Positions 35,869-46,287 of a stretch of 64,000 nucleotides of DNA are shown here, piece after piece. The notes beneath the pieces were generated by a model. The model was not told where the DNA came from. It did not search any database and was given only the letters and a program-made list of their open reading frames with translations. The translations under genes and the position numbers were made by a program. Position 1 is the stretch's first letter; the number at the start of each line of letters is the position of its first letter. Source of the DNA: an uncultured bacterium (GTDB lineage: Bacteria > Cyanobacteriota > Vampirovibrionia > Gastranaerophilales > Gastranaerophilaceae); the NCBI GenBank assembly GCA_905215335.1, contig CAJMPQ010000005.1, positions 88,130-152,129 on the forward strand. The letters are read 5' to 3'.

Positions 35869-36966
35869 ATGCTAAAAACAGGAATAGTAGGCCTACCAAA
35901 CGTAGGAAAATCAACATTATTTAACGCACTAACAAATGCTAGAAATGCACAAAGTGCAAATTATCCATTTTGTACTATTGAACCCAATATTGGAGTTGTA
36001 GAAGTACCTGATGAAAGACTTGCAGTTCTAGCAAAATTATGTAAAACTGAAACAATTATTCCTACAGCAATTGAATTTGTAGACATTGCAGGACTTGTAA
36101 AAGGTGCAAGTAAAGGTGAAGGCTTAGGTAACCAATTTTTACAAAATATTAGAGAAGTAGATGCAATTATACAAGTTGTAAGATGCTTTGATGATGAAAA
36201 TACAATACACGTATCTGGAAAAGTTGATCCAATAAGTGATATTGAAACTATAAATACAGAATTAGCTCTTGCTGATATGGCATCAATAGAAAGACGTCAA
36301 GCAAGAATAGCTAAAGTTGTTAAATCTGGAGATAAAGATGCAGTATTAGAAGATTCTGTTCTAAAAAAATTAACAGAATTACTATCAGATTGTACATTCA
36401 TTGATATCAATAAACATTTCAATGAAGATGAAATACCAGTAGTAAAAATGTTAAATTTATTATCTACTAAACCAGTAATTTACTGTGCAAACGTTTCTGA
36501 ATTTGATTTAAAAAATGGAAATGATTATACAAAAAAAGTTCAAGAATACGCTAACACTCACGGTGCTGAAATGGTAATTATTACAGCAAAAATAGAAGAA
36601 GAACTTGCGGATTTAGGTCAAGAAGAAGCTGAAGAATACCTAAAAGAATTAGGCATAGAAGATAGCGGAATCAATAGAATGATTAAATCAGTATACAGTC
36701 TTTTAAAACTTAGAACATTTATCACTGCAGGTGAAAAAGAAGTTAGAGCTTGGACAATTCCAGCCGGAACAAAAGCTCCACAAGCTGCTGGAGTTATCCA
36801 TACAGACTTTGAAAAAGGATTTATTAGAGCTGAAATAACTCCATATAAAGACTTTGCGGAATTAGGATCTTATACAGCTTGCAAAGAAAAAGGTGTTACA
36901 CGTCTTGAAGGAAAAGATTATGTAATTCAAGATGGAGATCTAGTACACTTTAGATTTGCAGTTTAA
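35869..36966 (+). CDS. ychF: Ribosome-associated GTPase/ATPase YchF
   Basis: 365 aa universal Obg-family P-loop protein. G1 is GLPNVGKST (8-16), G3 is DIAGLVKGASKGEGLG, and the C-terminal TGS domain covers about 280-365 (YSLLKLRTFITAGEKEVRAW). G4 reads CANVSE rather than NKxD, the known YchF change that allows ATP use. AAAGGAAAT lies upstream of the ATG. Stand-alone gene with terminator. Confidence 0.96.
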   Translation: MLKTGIVGLPNVGKSTLFNALTNARNAQSANYPFCTIEPNIGVVEVPDERLAVLAKLCKTETIIPTAIEFVDIAGLVKGASKGEGLGNQFLQNIREVDAIIQVVRCFDDENTIHVSGKVDPISDIETINTELALADMASIERRQARIAKVVKSGDKDAVLEDSVLKKLTELLSDCTFIDINKHFNEDEIPVVKMLNLLSTKPVIYCANVSEFDLKNGNDYTKKVQEYANTHGAEMVIITAKIEEELADLGQEEAEEYLKELGIEDSGINRMIKSVYSLLKLRTFITAGEKEVRAWTIPAGTKAPQAAGVIHTDFEKGFIRAEITPYKDFAELGSYTACKEKGVTRLEGKDYVIQDGDLVHFRFAV

Positions 36967-36987
36967 GCTAAATAATATTTCATATAA

Positions 36988-37018
36988 TAAAAGACCTGAT
37001 AAATATCAGGTCTTTTAT
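36988..37018. terminator. Bidirectional terminator, ychF / repeat protein
   Basis: AAAAGACCTGATA and its complement, with A and T runs, between convergent genes. Confidence 0.9.
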
Positions 37019-37041
37019 TATTATTAAAATATCACTATATT

Positions 37042-38187
37042 CTAAAAACCTATTGATTCATCTACAATATCAATTATAGGAAGATCACTCCCATCAAGGG
37101 CCTCTAATGTTCTATCTTTATAATATGGACTCATTATATCGTCTTCATTTCTAGGATCTAAAGGATCATTTAAATCCTGACCAAATACCCCTTTTTCTTT
37201 GTAATGAGGACTCATAATATCATCAGCATTTCTAGGATCTAAAGGATCATTCAAATCCTGACCAAACATACCTCTGTGAGGTATTTCATCTGTCAAAGCA
37301 ACCATATCATCAGATGCTAACTTCGGAGTCTCAATATTTTCTGCAATATCTTTTACTTTACCTGCAAATTTTTCAGAGCCATTAGCAATATCATCTGAAG
37401 CTAATATTATAGCTGCTGGAATATCATTATTTTCTGGCTTTATTTCTTCAACAGCAGTTTTTGATGGTTTCTTTTGAGATTCAGGTACAATATTAACTTT
37501 AGCCTTATCTGCCTTGTTAGATTTCTTATTGTTCTTCTTTGGTACTAAAACTTCAACCGAACTATCTTCAACAGTTTCTAAAAAAACATCTTTTGAACCG
37601 TTTGGAAGTTCTTCAACTACAACATCAGTAACTTCTTCGGCTGTTTTTGGTGAATTATCAACTACAACATCTACGATTTCTTCTGTTACTTTTGGAGTAT
37701 TATCTACGACTTCAGTTATATCATCTGCAACCTTTGGTACGCTTTCAACTACTACTTCTGCAATTTCTTCAGCTGATTTAGGTGCATTTTCAACTATAAT
37801 TTCTGCTACATCTTCAGCTCCTTTTGGCGAAGCTTCTACAATAATTTCAGCAGCTTCATTTGAAAGCTTTTGAGTGCTACCTGCTATCGTTTCTGCAACT
37901 TCATTTGCAGCTTTTGTAGCTTCTTTACCGCCCTTACCTCTTGTCAAAAACCAAACTCCAGTTGCAACAATTGCAGTTCCAACTGCAACAAATATACCTT
38001 TTACCAAATTTGAATTTTGTTTCTTTTCAGGTTGCGCAACTTTGTTTTCAGAATTATTTTCTGTACCAGAAAAATTAACTGTATCCACTGAATTATTAAA
38101 ATCTTGCAAATTAGAAGAATATTTACGAGGATTTAATTCCCTCACTGTATAAGATATTCTACTTGGACTTATAGCTTCTATTCCCAT
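37042..38187 (-). CDS. Membrane-anchored repeat protein with N-terminal NFSG motif
   Basis: 381 aa, no known family. Residues 1-60 are polar, with VNFSGTEN (NFSG at 38-41). One membrane helix (LVKGIFVAVGTAIVATGVWF, 61-80) is followed by a basic stop. Residues 112-200 hold six acidic repeats of about 15 residues with consensus [VI]-A-E-[IV]-V-V-E-x-x-P-K-x-A-E-E. Near the C-terminus are two 27-residue tandem repeats starting FGQDLNDPLDPRN. Architecture suggests a membrane-anchored, extended, acidic structural or docking protein. Confidence 0.75.
   Translation of the reverse strand: MGIEAISPSRISYTVRELNPRKYSSNLQDFNNSVDTVNFSGTENNSENKVAQPEKKQNSNLVKGIFVAVGTAIVATGVWFLTRGKGGKEATKAANEVAETIAGSTQKLSNEAAEIIVEASPKGAEDVAEIIVENAPKSAEEIAEVVVESVPKVADDITEVVDNTPKVTEEIVDVVVDNSPKTAEEVTDVVVEELPNGSKDVFLETVEDSSVEVLVPKKNNKKSNKADKAKVNIVPESQKKPSKTAVEEIKPENNDIPAAIILASDDIANGSEKFAGKVKDIAENIETPKLASDDMVALTDEIPHRGMFGQDLNDPLDPRNADDIMSPHYKEKGVFGQDLNDPLDPRNEDDIMSPYYKDRTLEALDGSDLPIIDIVDESIGF
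37105..37266 (-). repeat. Two tandem 81-bp (27-codon) coding repeats
   Basis: Residues 308-334 and 335-361 of the repeat protein are nearly identical copies beginning FGQDLNDPLDPRN and containing DDIMSP-[HY]-YK. Confidence 0.9.
37588..37854 (-). repeat. Six degenerate 45-bp (15-codon) coding repeats
   Basis: Residues 112-200 consist of 14-15-residue units such as VAEIIVENAPKSAEE and IAEVVVESVPKVADD. On the opposite strand they give a false Ser/Thr-rich open frame. Confidence 0.85.
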
Positions 38188-38277
38188 TTATTTTAACCTT
38201 TCCACACTATTAAACCTACTTATATAAAATAGATTAATAGCCAAAATTGTTATATTTTAAATATAAAATTACAATTC

Positions 38278-41200
38278 TTAATGTACCAATGCTAAATTTT
38301 TACCTAAATGTTTATTTTGAACATCATAAGCACTTGCAACAAAATTTGCAGGTAATTTCAAATCATATTTACCGGTAAAAGATAAAGTTTTTGATTTATC
38401 TGGAACATGGTATAACACTAAAGTTGAATCATCTACAGTTATACTTCCATCACCTGAACCGTGTTTCAAGAAATACTTACCATTAAATTCATTAACATAA
38501 TAAACATCATTTTCATCTTTGGCATTCACAAACATTGTACCATTCTTTAAACCTGTGATACCAACACCATCAGCGCCATCAACAAAAACTGTTTGTTCAT
38601 TATGATTTGCATCTTTTTTAGTTTCAAAATTGAATTTAATAGAATCTAACTTTAACTTCTTAGGTGAATAATACTGTTCTTCATCATGATGCAAACCTGA
38701 AGTATTAAAGATAGAAATAGCCATCCTGCCATCAGTACTTTGACGCAATATAACAGGAACTTTAAAATGATTATTTGAGTTATATGCATCTGTTGCTTCC
38801 TGCAATGGTAACATAAATGGAGCACCATTATTTAAAGCATTACAATTTACGTTTCTACGTAATGACATCACTTCGTCAAACTCAGCCTTATGTTTTGCAA
38901 TAAATGATTTATATTTTGGACTTTCAACATCTGCCCATTCATCATGAACTCTTTGACGTCCTTGCAAATACATATTTTTGGTTTTTGAATCATAACCAGT
39001 TGCACCTAAATCATCACCATCAAACAATGTTGGCATACCTGGTAATGCAACTAAGAATTTCATCATACCTAACAACTTAGAAATTGCAGGATCTAATGCA
39101 GCTTCAAATACATCATTTTCAAACTGATTATATAAATGTGGCGGCATTGTATAATCATAAGTATCACTTGCATGTTTTAATACCATATGTATTGCAACAT
39201 CAAAAGGTTTTATACCAAAAGCATCCGGATCAAAACGACTGCCATCAAATTTACCTTGTGATAAATCAGATATAGATTGAGTTAAAACTTCAAATGCTTT
39301 TTGGAATTCTTCTTGAGAAAAATGATTACTTGGATCATTTTTATATTTATTCAATGTATCAACAAAAGCTTTACGTAAAGCGTATCCCATTGCTACAGCT
39401 TTTGGAGAAACCGCTGAAAAATCATAATGATTAACATCATTTGGATTTATATGATCAAAGAAATTATTATTAATCATTTTGTAAGCTTTTAATCTGTTTT
39501 CATAATTACTAGGGAAATTCAAATCAGTATAAAACATTTCCATATCCATAGCTGCACAATGTAAAGCTCGAGGCTTATCATGGTTACCTATAAATGTATA
39601 AGAATACATCAATGAATCTAGAGAACCTGATTTGAAATAAGGGCTATCTCCACCTACCATTTTTTCAAACAATAACTTTTGCAAATATTCTTGATCATCC
39701 CAACAAGAACCATCTTCAAAACATCTTGTAAACATTTTAGCTACATCAGTAAAGAAATAAGAATAGTTAGCAGTTGATGTCATGCCTGTTTCTCTTTGGA
39801 ATTTAGAAACAATATCAGAATGTTTTGGGAATTTTCTTGAATGATATCCTAATCCATTATCATGCAAAGTTCTTTCATCTGTAACTTCAGCTACTGTATA
39901 TGCATTAGGATTTTTATCTGTTACTCCTTTTACAAACTTATGCCAGAAATTAATAACACTTTGCCAAGTATAATCGAAATTAGTATTACCATTTCTCAAA
40001 GCTTCTACATCAGCAATATCTTTTGTAGCATCAATTCTCCAATCTAAACCTGATTGAGTTTTATCAATAATTAAATCTGCTAATTTAAAACTATCAGCAT
40101 TAGTATCTTTCAATGTTTTAACCAAGCTTTCAACAAGTTCGCTATTCATAGAGCGATCAATATGTTTTATCCCTTTACGAAGCTTACTTAATAACATTTC
40201 TGTTTCATCTTGAGGTGATGCTGGATTAGTAATTCCTAAAGATTGTAAATGAACATCTTTTAAAGCTTTGTAATCGTAAGTCAATTCACCTGAATTTTTA
40301 TTAATAGCTATTGTTACATCCGGAGCTAAAGATTTTACAACTGCAAACTTAGCAATTTCCTGAGTTACTAATGGTATTACGTATTGACCAAACTCAGTTA
40401 CTTTATCACCATCAAATAATTTACTTTGAGCAGGTAGTAAAGAATCAACAAGCTCTAAAGTTTCAGAAGCATAATCTAACATTTCATGAGTATAAATTTT
40501 ATCCATTTCGTCATATGTTTTTTTATACTCAATTGGTAAATTTCTATTACCAGCTTTATAAATATTATATCTTGGTACACCTATTTCAGAAGGAGTATTA
40601 GCTCTTTTTGCAATTAATGGAGATGCGAAGACTGATACTATATTATCCCCAAACTCAATCGCATCCAAAGGAGTATTCATTAAACCTTCAAGAATTTGAG
40701 ATTTTTTATCTTCATTTGATAACACACGCTTATTATTGTACATACCAAATAATACATTTTCGACTTCACGTTTTGACACATCAGCACCCAATGTTTTTGG
40801 GAATATTGTACCATTCGCCTTATTCATTATTTGAGTATACACTTGTGTTGGATTATTGGCATCTACATTTTTTAATTGCTGAGCTATATATAAACGTAAA
40901 ATATCGTCAGTCTTTTGAGTCCAATATTGACCTGAAGATACTGCATAATCTTGCACTTGCGCATTTGCTCTTGCTATTTTTTTCATCTCCTTATCTCTAT
41001 CATCCGGAGATAAATTTTTCAAAGCTTTTGTATCTGCATTTGAAAATACAAAGTTTAATTTAGCAATATCTGGGTTAGCATCCCAAGTTTCAAAACCGCT
41101 TTCAAACTTATTATCAACTGTAAAAGTTCTAAACTTAGACAAAATTCTAGCAGCCATTGGAGAATATAAATCTGCAATTCCAGTCTTAGGATTTGAATTA

Positions 41201-42459
41201 TTATATTCATTTAAGCGTTTTATATTTTCATTATACATTTCTGGATCAATTTCAAATGCATAAGGGAACACCGAATCATTGTGAGTATGTAAATCATATA
41301 CATTTTCAGTGCTCATTTTTGAATATGATTTAATTAAGGAAGTATTATCGTATTTTTCTTTTTCTGTAACTAATCTTGAATCAAAGAACTGAATATAAGT
41401 TGGTTTCTTTGGATCATATTTTAAATTCTTCTTAATTGATACTGTACCTATTCTATTTTGGTTATATACATAAGGAGAATTAACTACTTTATGTGAAATA
41501 TATCTTTTATTTTTTACAAAAACACCCATAGATAATGGATTGTCACTTATACCATTAGCTCTAAACCAATTCAAATATGGAGAATCTTCACCCCATTTTA
41601 AAATATTTTTAAAATGGACACCTTGTAAACCTTCATTAACAAAAGCACCATCTGAAACAAAGTTTAACCCGTGTGCAAACATTTTTCTTTGTAAAGAAGC
41701 ATAGTTATTGATATTACCTAAGGAACTAGCCATTTGGAAACAGTTTTTATTCCAATATGCGTGAGCAGTAAAATCATCATCCGTAAAAATTGGTAAGGAA
41801 ATAATTCTACCGTATCCATCATACTCACCCTTATCAATAGCATGCTCTAGACCCGCAAGAGTTCCTCCAAATTTATTGGTAATAGTTTTTATACCATTCA
41901 TACCTCTTTTTGCAAGTTTATCATCTTTTACAATCATATTTTGGTCATTATAAACATATCCAACCTTCTGGGAATCGATAATAACCAATTTCATTGCCCC
42001 ACCTCTAGATAAATTTGATTTTTCAGGTAGAACTATATTAAACAAATATCTTCCATCTTGTTGAGAATGTCTTTCGTCAATTACATCCCCAGAATCAATT
42101 CTTGTTTTTGTATATCCAGTATCCTTATCAACAATTACATAATGATAAGCAAAAGGAACATTATCACTAATACCAAAATGTCTTGCTAAATCAATGCGAT
42201 TTGCCCCTGGTGACATTTTATATCTATCTTGACCATTTTTACCATAAGCTTTCCCTGCAGAAAAATAATTATTATATTTATCCTTGTCTAATTTATATAT
42301 CTCTAAGTAACAATCTTCTCTATTTTCGTCAAACGGATACGCAAATTCAACTTCTTTAAACCCGTCATCTGATTTTGTTACCTTAAACCCATTAAATGAA
42401 ACGTTCTTGTCATGATTTTGAACGTTATTTTTCCCTTTTAAATCAATACTTACTTTCAC
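38278..42459 (-). CDS. Giant GH13 (alpha-amylase superfamily) protein with large insertion
   Basis: 1393 aa, no signal peptide. The N-terminus has NVSFNGFKV (SFNG at 21-24), then a beta-rich CBM48-like region. GH13 conserved regions can be read: I, FVSDGAFVNEG (about 268); II, GLDWRIDATKD with the nucleophile Asp (about 810); III, VAEVTDE with the acid/base Glu (about 855); IV, FIGNHDKPRAL with the third Asp (about 957). All three catalytic acids are present. Regions I and II lie about 540 residues apart instead of roughly 70-120. PGMPTLFDGDDLG and a C-terminal beta domain follow. Probably acts on alpha-glucan such as glycogen. Confidence 0.8.
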   Translation of the reverse strand: MKVSIDLKGKNNVQNHDKNVSFNGFKVTKSDDGFKEVEFAYPFDENREDCYLEIYKLDKDKYNNYFSAGKAYGKNGQDRYKMSPGANRIDLARHFGISDNVPFAYHYVIVDKDTGYTKTRIDSGDVIDERHSQQDGRYLFNIVLPEKSNLSRGGAMKLVIIDSQKVGYVYNDQNMIVKDDKLAKRGMNGIKTITNKFGGTLAGLEHAIDKGEYDGYGRIISLPIFTDDDFTAHAYWNKNCFQMASSLGNINNYASLQRKMFAHGLNFVSDGAFVNEGLQGVHFKNILKWGEDSPYLNWFRANGISDNPLSMGVFVKNKRYISHKVVNSPYVYNQNRIGTVSIKKNLKYDPKKPTYIQFFDSRLVTEKEKYDNTSLIKSYSKMSTENVYDLHTHNDSVFPYAFEIDPEMYNENIKRLNEYNNSNPKTGIADLYSPMAARILSKFRTFTVDNKFESGFETWDANPDIAKLNFVFSNADTKALKNLSPDDRDKEMKKIARANAQVQDYAVSSGQYWTQKTDDILRLYIAQQLKNVDANNPTQVYTQIMNKANGTIFPKTLGADVSKREVENVLFGMYNNKRVLSNEDKKSQILEGLMNTPLDAIEFGDNIVSVFASPLIAKRANTPSEIGVPRYNIYKAGNRNLPIEYKKTYDEMDKIYTHEMLDYASETLELVDSLLPAQSKLFDGDKVTEFGQYVIPLVTQEIAKFAVVKSLAPDVTIAINKNSGELTYDYKALKDVHLQSLGITNPASPQDETEMLLSKLRKGIKHIDRSMNSELVESLVKTLKDTNADSFKLADLIIDKTQSGLDWRIDATKDIADVEALRNGNTNFDYTWQSVINFWHKFVKGVTDKNPNAYTVAEVTDERTLHDNGLGYHSRKFPKHSDIVSKFQRETGMTSTANYSYFFTDVAKMFTRCFEDGSCWDDQEYLQKLLFEKMVGGDSPYFKSGSLDSLMYSYTFIGNHDKPRALHCAAMDMEMFYTDLNFPSNYENRLKAYKMINNNFFDHINPNDVNHYDFSAVSPKAVAMGYALRKAFVDTLNKYKNDPSNHFSQEEFQKAFEVLTQSISDLSQGKFDGSRFDPDAFGIKPFDVAIHMVLKHASDTYDYTMPPHLYNQFENDVFEAALDPAISKLLGMMKFLVALPGMPTLFDGDDLGATGYDSKTKNMYLQGRQRVHDEWADVESPKYKSFIAKHKAEFDEVMSLRRNVNCNALNNGAPFMLPLQEATDAYNSNNHFKVPVILRQSTDGRMAISIFNTSGLHHDEEQYYSPKKLKLDSIKFNFETKKDANHNEQTVFVDGADGVGITGLKNGTMFVNAKDENDVYYVNEFNGKYFLKHGSGDGSITVDDSTLVLYHVPDKSKTLSFTGKYDLKLPANFVASAYDVQNKHLGKNLALVH

Positions 42460-42620
42460 ACAACACTCCTTAGTGTCAATTATAACAATTCTAAAGATTT
42501 TTTTTTGTTACATGGGTAATCATTATTAAGAAAATTTTACAAAGGGTACAGAATATTAGAAATAAAAGATTTATAAGCTATAATATGTAGTGTAGAAAAT
42601 ACAATTATTGAATTGTATAA

Positions 42621-43904
<1,284 letters not shown>

Positions 43905-43932
43905 TTTTATAATAAACAACTCCGAAAATTAT

Positions 43933-43962
43933 AGAGTCTTTGAAAAATTTCAAAGACTCTAT
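43933..43962. terminator. Bidirectional terminator, ahcY / TerC-family gene
   Basis: AGAGTCTTTGAAA inverted repeat between convergent genes, followed by T-rich sequence. Confidence 0.85.
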
Positions 43963-43998
43963 TTATTTTAGACTTTATAAAGTTGTTTTAAATTTAAA

Positions 43999-45051
43999 TT
44001 AAGATTCTTGTTGTGCAGCAATCTTTTTATTATGTACAATTGATGAAATTAATGCTGTAACAATAAAGAATAATCCAATTAAACCTGTAACAACTTCCGG
44101 AATTTCTTTCACGGTTGTTATCAACATAATAACAGCCAACGCACCAATTGCCCAATGAGCACCGTGTTCTAGATATAAAAATTTAGCTAAAGTTTTTGTT
44201 TCTACTAACATTATTGTTAACGATCTAACAAACATTGCACCAATAGCCAAACCTATTGTAATAATTAACACATCATTACTTAATGCAAAAGCACCTAAAA
44301 CACCATCTAAAGAGAAAGAAGCATCAATCAATTCCAAATAAATAAAACTGATTAGACCAGCACATTTTACGGAATCAGTAGCACATTGAGCCATTCTCAT
44401 TTCTTCATGTTTTTCCAAGAAATGAGACACACCTTCTATAGCTAAAAACGTAATAATCCCTGAAATACCTGAAATTATTACAGGAATTTTTTCAGCTTGA
44501 GGTATGAAATTTTGTAAGAAAATAACAACTAATAAAGATATAATAACTTCAATACCTTTTATATGATCTAAATGTGACAATGGAGCTTCAATAAATTTAA
44601 TCCAGTGAACAGTTTTTTCATGATTGAAGAAATAATTAAGAAACAACATAATTAAAAACATTCCACCGAAAGTAACAATTGGAGCATGTGTTTCATGCAA
44701 ATAATGAGCATATTTTTGAGAATCTGTCAAAGCAATATGAGTAACTGTTAACATATCTAACTTAGCAAATATTGAAACTACTAAAATCGGGAATACAAAA
44801 CGCATACCAAAAACAGCAATTGCAATACCCCAAGTTAAAAATCTATGCCTCCAAACTTCTGACATATGCTCTAACTTCATTGCGTTTACAACTGCGTTGT
44901 CAAAAGACAAGCTAGTTTCTAAAACAGCTAATATTGCAGCTATAAAAATACATAAAAACCCTGTACCGTGATGAACATGTTCACCCCATAAATAAGCTGC
45001 AATAAACCCGAAGATTGTAACAAAATAAGAACCAATAAAATACTTATGCAT
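43999..45051 (-). CDS. DUF475/TerC-family integral membrane protein
   Basis: 350 aa, about nine membrane helices. The TerC-superfamily motif LETSLSFDNAVVNA near residue 45 is repeated later as FIYLELIDASFSLDGVLGAFA, both with conserved acidic residues in helices. This points to the DUF475 branch, associated with metal (Mn2+ or similar) export and tellurite resistance in relatives. Substrate is inferred only. Single-gene unit; starts near AAGGAAGAG. Confidence 0.88.
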   Translation of the reverse strand: MHKYFIGSYFVTIFGFIAAYLWGEHVHHGTGFLCIFIAAILAVLETSLSFDNAVVNAMKLEHMSEVWRHRFLTWGIAIAVFGMRFVFPILVVSIFAKLDMLTVTHIALTDSQKYAHYLHETHAPIVTFGGMFLIMLFLNYFFNHEKTVHWIKFIEAPLSHLDHIKGIEVIISLLVVIFLQNFIPQAEKIPVIISGISGIITFLAIEGVSHFLEKHEEMRMAQCATDSVKCAGLISFIYLELIDASFSLDGVLGAFALSNDVLIITIGLAIGAMFVRSLTIMLVETKTLAKFLYLEHGAHWAIGALAVIMLITTVKEIPEVVTGLIGLFFIVTALISSIVHNKKIAAQQES

Positions 45052-45135
45052 ACCTATCTCTTCCTTATATAAATATCAAATCGTACATAATTATTCTACT
45101 AAAAAACCTAATTATGTATATCATTTAAAAGAATT

Positions 45136-45168
45136 AAAAAAGGCTTTCGTAATCGAAAGCCTTTTAAA
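45136..45168 (-). terminator. Terminator after 138-aa secreted protein gene
   Basis: AAAAAGGCTTTCG and its complement with T run, just past the stop on the minus strand. Confidence 0.9.
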
Positions 45169-45175
45169 TATTTTA

Positions 45176-45592
45176 TTAGTTCATATCACTTACACTTGGT
45201 ACATAATATTGAAAATTATCAGGTTCATTATCCGGGAAAATCAATGTAAAAGGTTGATTTTGTCTTATTAAACCATTTTTACCTTTATAAACAGCTTGAA
45301 ATTCTTTGTTAATTGGCAAACTTTCTTCTTGGAAATTCACATAACTAACAGGAATAAAAACAAATCCACCATTATTTTGAGGAACTACCTTACCTGTAAC
45401 CTGAAAACCTTGAAATAACATTAAATCATAATCCAATCTGGTATTTGCATTCATTTGAATATGCAAAACTTGTGGCGGATTATTAGTTTGAAAATCTTCT
45501 AACGCTGAAACTTGAATTGTTTTAGCTTCCACTGAAGACACTAAACATAGAGAAAAAATAAACCCTAACAATAATCCAAATACTTTTTTCAT
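45176..45592 (-). CDS. Secreted protein, paralogue of upstream gene
   Basis: 138 aa. Signal peptide KKVFGLLLGFIFSLCLVSS ending before VEAK. The mature start, IQVSALEDFQTNNPPQVLHI, aligns with VEVEAISSFSTANPPTSIAV of the neighbouring gene, so the two are paralogues; this copy lacks the longer C-terminal half. Predicted beta-rich (MLFQGFQVTGKVV). Probably periplasmic or outer-membrane associated. No known family. Confidence 0.72.
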   Translation of the reverse strand: MKKVFGLLLGFIFSLCLVSSVEAKTIQVSALEDFQTNNPPQVLHIQMNANTRLDYDLMLFQGFQVTGKVVPQNNGGFVFIPVSYVNFQEESLPINKEFQAVYKGKNGLIRQNQPFTLIFPDNEPDNFQYYVPSVSDMN

Positions 45593-45598
45593 TTTATA

Positions 45599-46222
45599 TT
45601 ACTCCTTTTCATTTTTATTATCATCATTTTCATTTAATTTTTGAATTTTCTCAGGACTTGGAAATTTCAAATAAAAAATTTGAGCTGATTTTATATCTAA
45701 ATCTTCACCTTTTTTAGCATATGAGAACGGTGAAGCTTCATACACTGATACCGCAGAAGATTTTAATCTATTATCTTCTTGATTTTTCACAGCACCTTCA
45801 ACGGCAGCAGCCCCCATAGATAAACCTTTCACAAAAAAGTTACCGACACCTAAAGCGGCATTCTTTGCCAAATCACCTTTATCAAGAGGTTTTGTATATG
45901 TAGCGACAACTGCAACATTTATGTCGTGAGTTTTTCCATCTGGTTCCATATAGAAATTTGGTTTGAATGAAAAACTAGCGTCGCGTTTTAATCTTTTAGG
46001 ACTAACAACATCTATAAGATCTCCGTGAATAACATCTCCAGCTTTTAACAAAATTGTATCAGTAAGTTGAAGAGGTTCATTCAGTTTCACAGCTATAGAT
46101 GTTGGAGGATTTGCTGTTGAAAATGAAGAAATAGCCTCAACCTCAACAGTTTCTGCCAAAACCAGATTAAATAAACCTGATATTAACACTAAAAAACATG
46201 AATATAAAAACTTTTGCCACAT
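45599..46222 (-). CDS. Secreted protein of the same two-gene family
   Basis: 207 aa from the ATG at 46222 (AGGTG upstream), preferred because it puts a signal peptide (FLYSCFLVLISGLFNLVLAE) at the N-terminus. The mature part begins VEVEAISSFSTANPPTSIAV, followed by a beta-rich region with LKAGDVIHGDLIDV and a segment of small residues (AALGVGNFFVKGLSMGAAAV). It ends Asn/Asp/Glu/Lys-rich. Forms an operon with its shorter paralogue downstream. Confidence 0.7.
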   Translation of the reverse strand: MWQKFLYSCFLVLISGLFNLVLAETVEVEAISSFSTANPPTSIAVKLNEPLQLTDTILLKAGDVIHGDLIDVVSPKRLKRDASFSFKPNFYMEPDGKTHDINVAVVATYTKPLDKGDLAKNAALGVGNFFVKGLSMGAAAVEGAVKNQEDNRLKSSAVSVYEASPFSYAKKGEDLDIKSAQIFYLKFPSPEKIQKLNENDDNKNEKE

Positions 46223-46287
46223 AATAACACCTATTTTATTTATATATATTAGCAAATTTTAATAAAAATATCAAACCATCAATATTT

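Noticed and set aside
37514..38152. Plus-strand Ser/Thr-rich open frames opposite the repeat protein
   Set aside because: They are antisense shadows of the periodic acidic repeats. The minus-strand frame has a membrane helix and coherent repeats.
38221..38250. Copy of the shared element upstream of the repeat protein
   Set aside because: AATTGT replaces AATTGC and the gap is 18 nt, so it is kept only as a near match and not listed as a feature.
39084..41063. Several plus-strand open frames inside the GH13 gene
   Set aside because: They have no ribosome sites, show His/Tyr/Leu-biased shadow composition and overlap a well-supported long gene.
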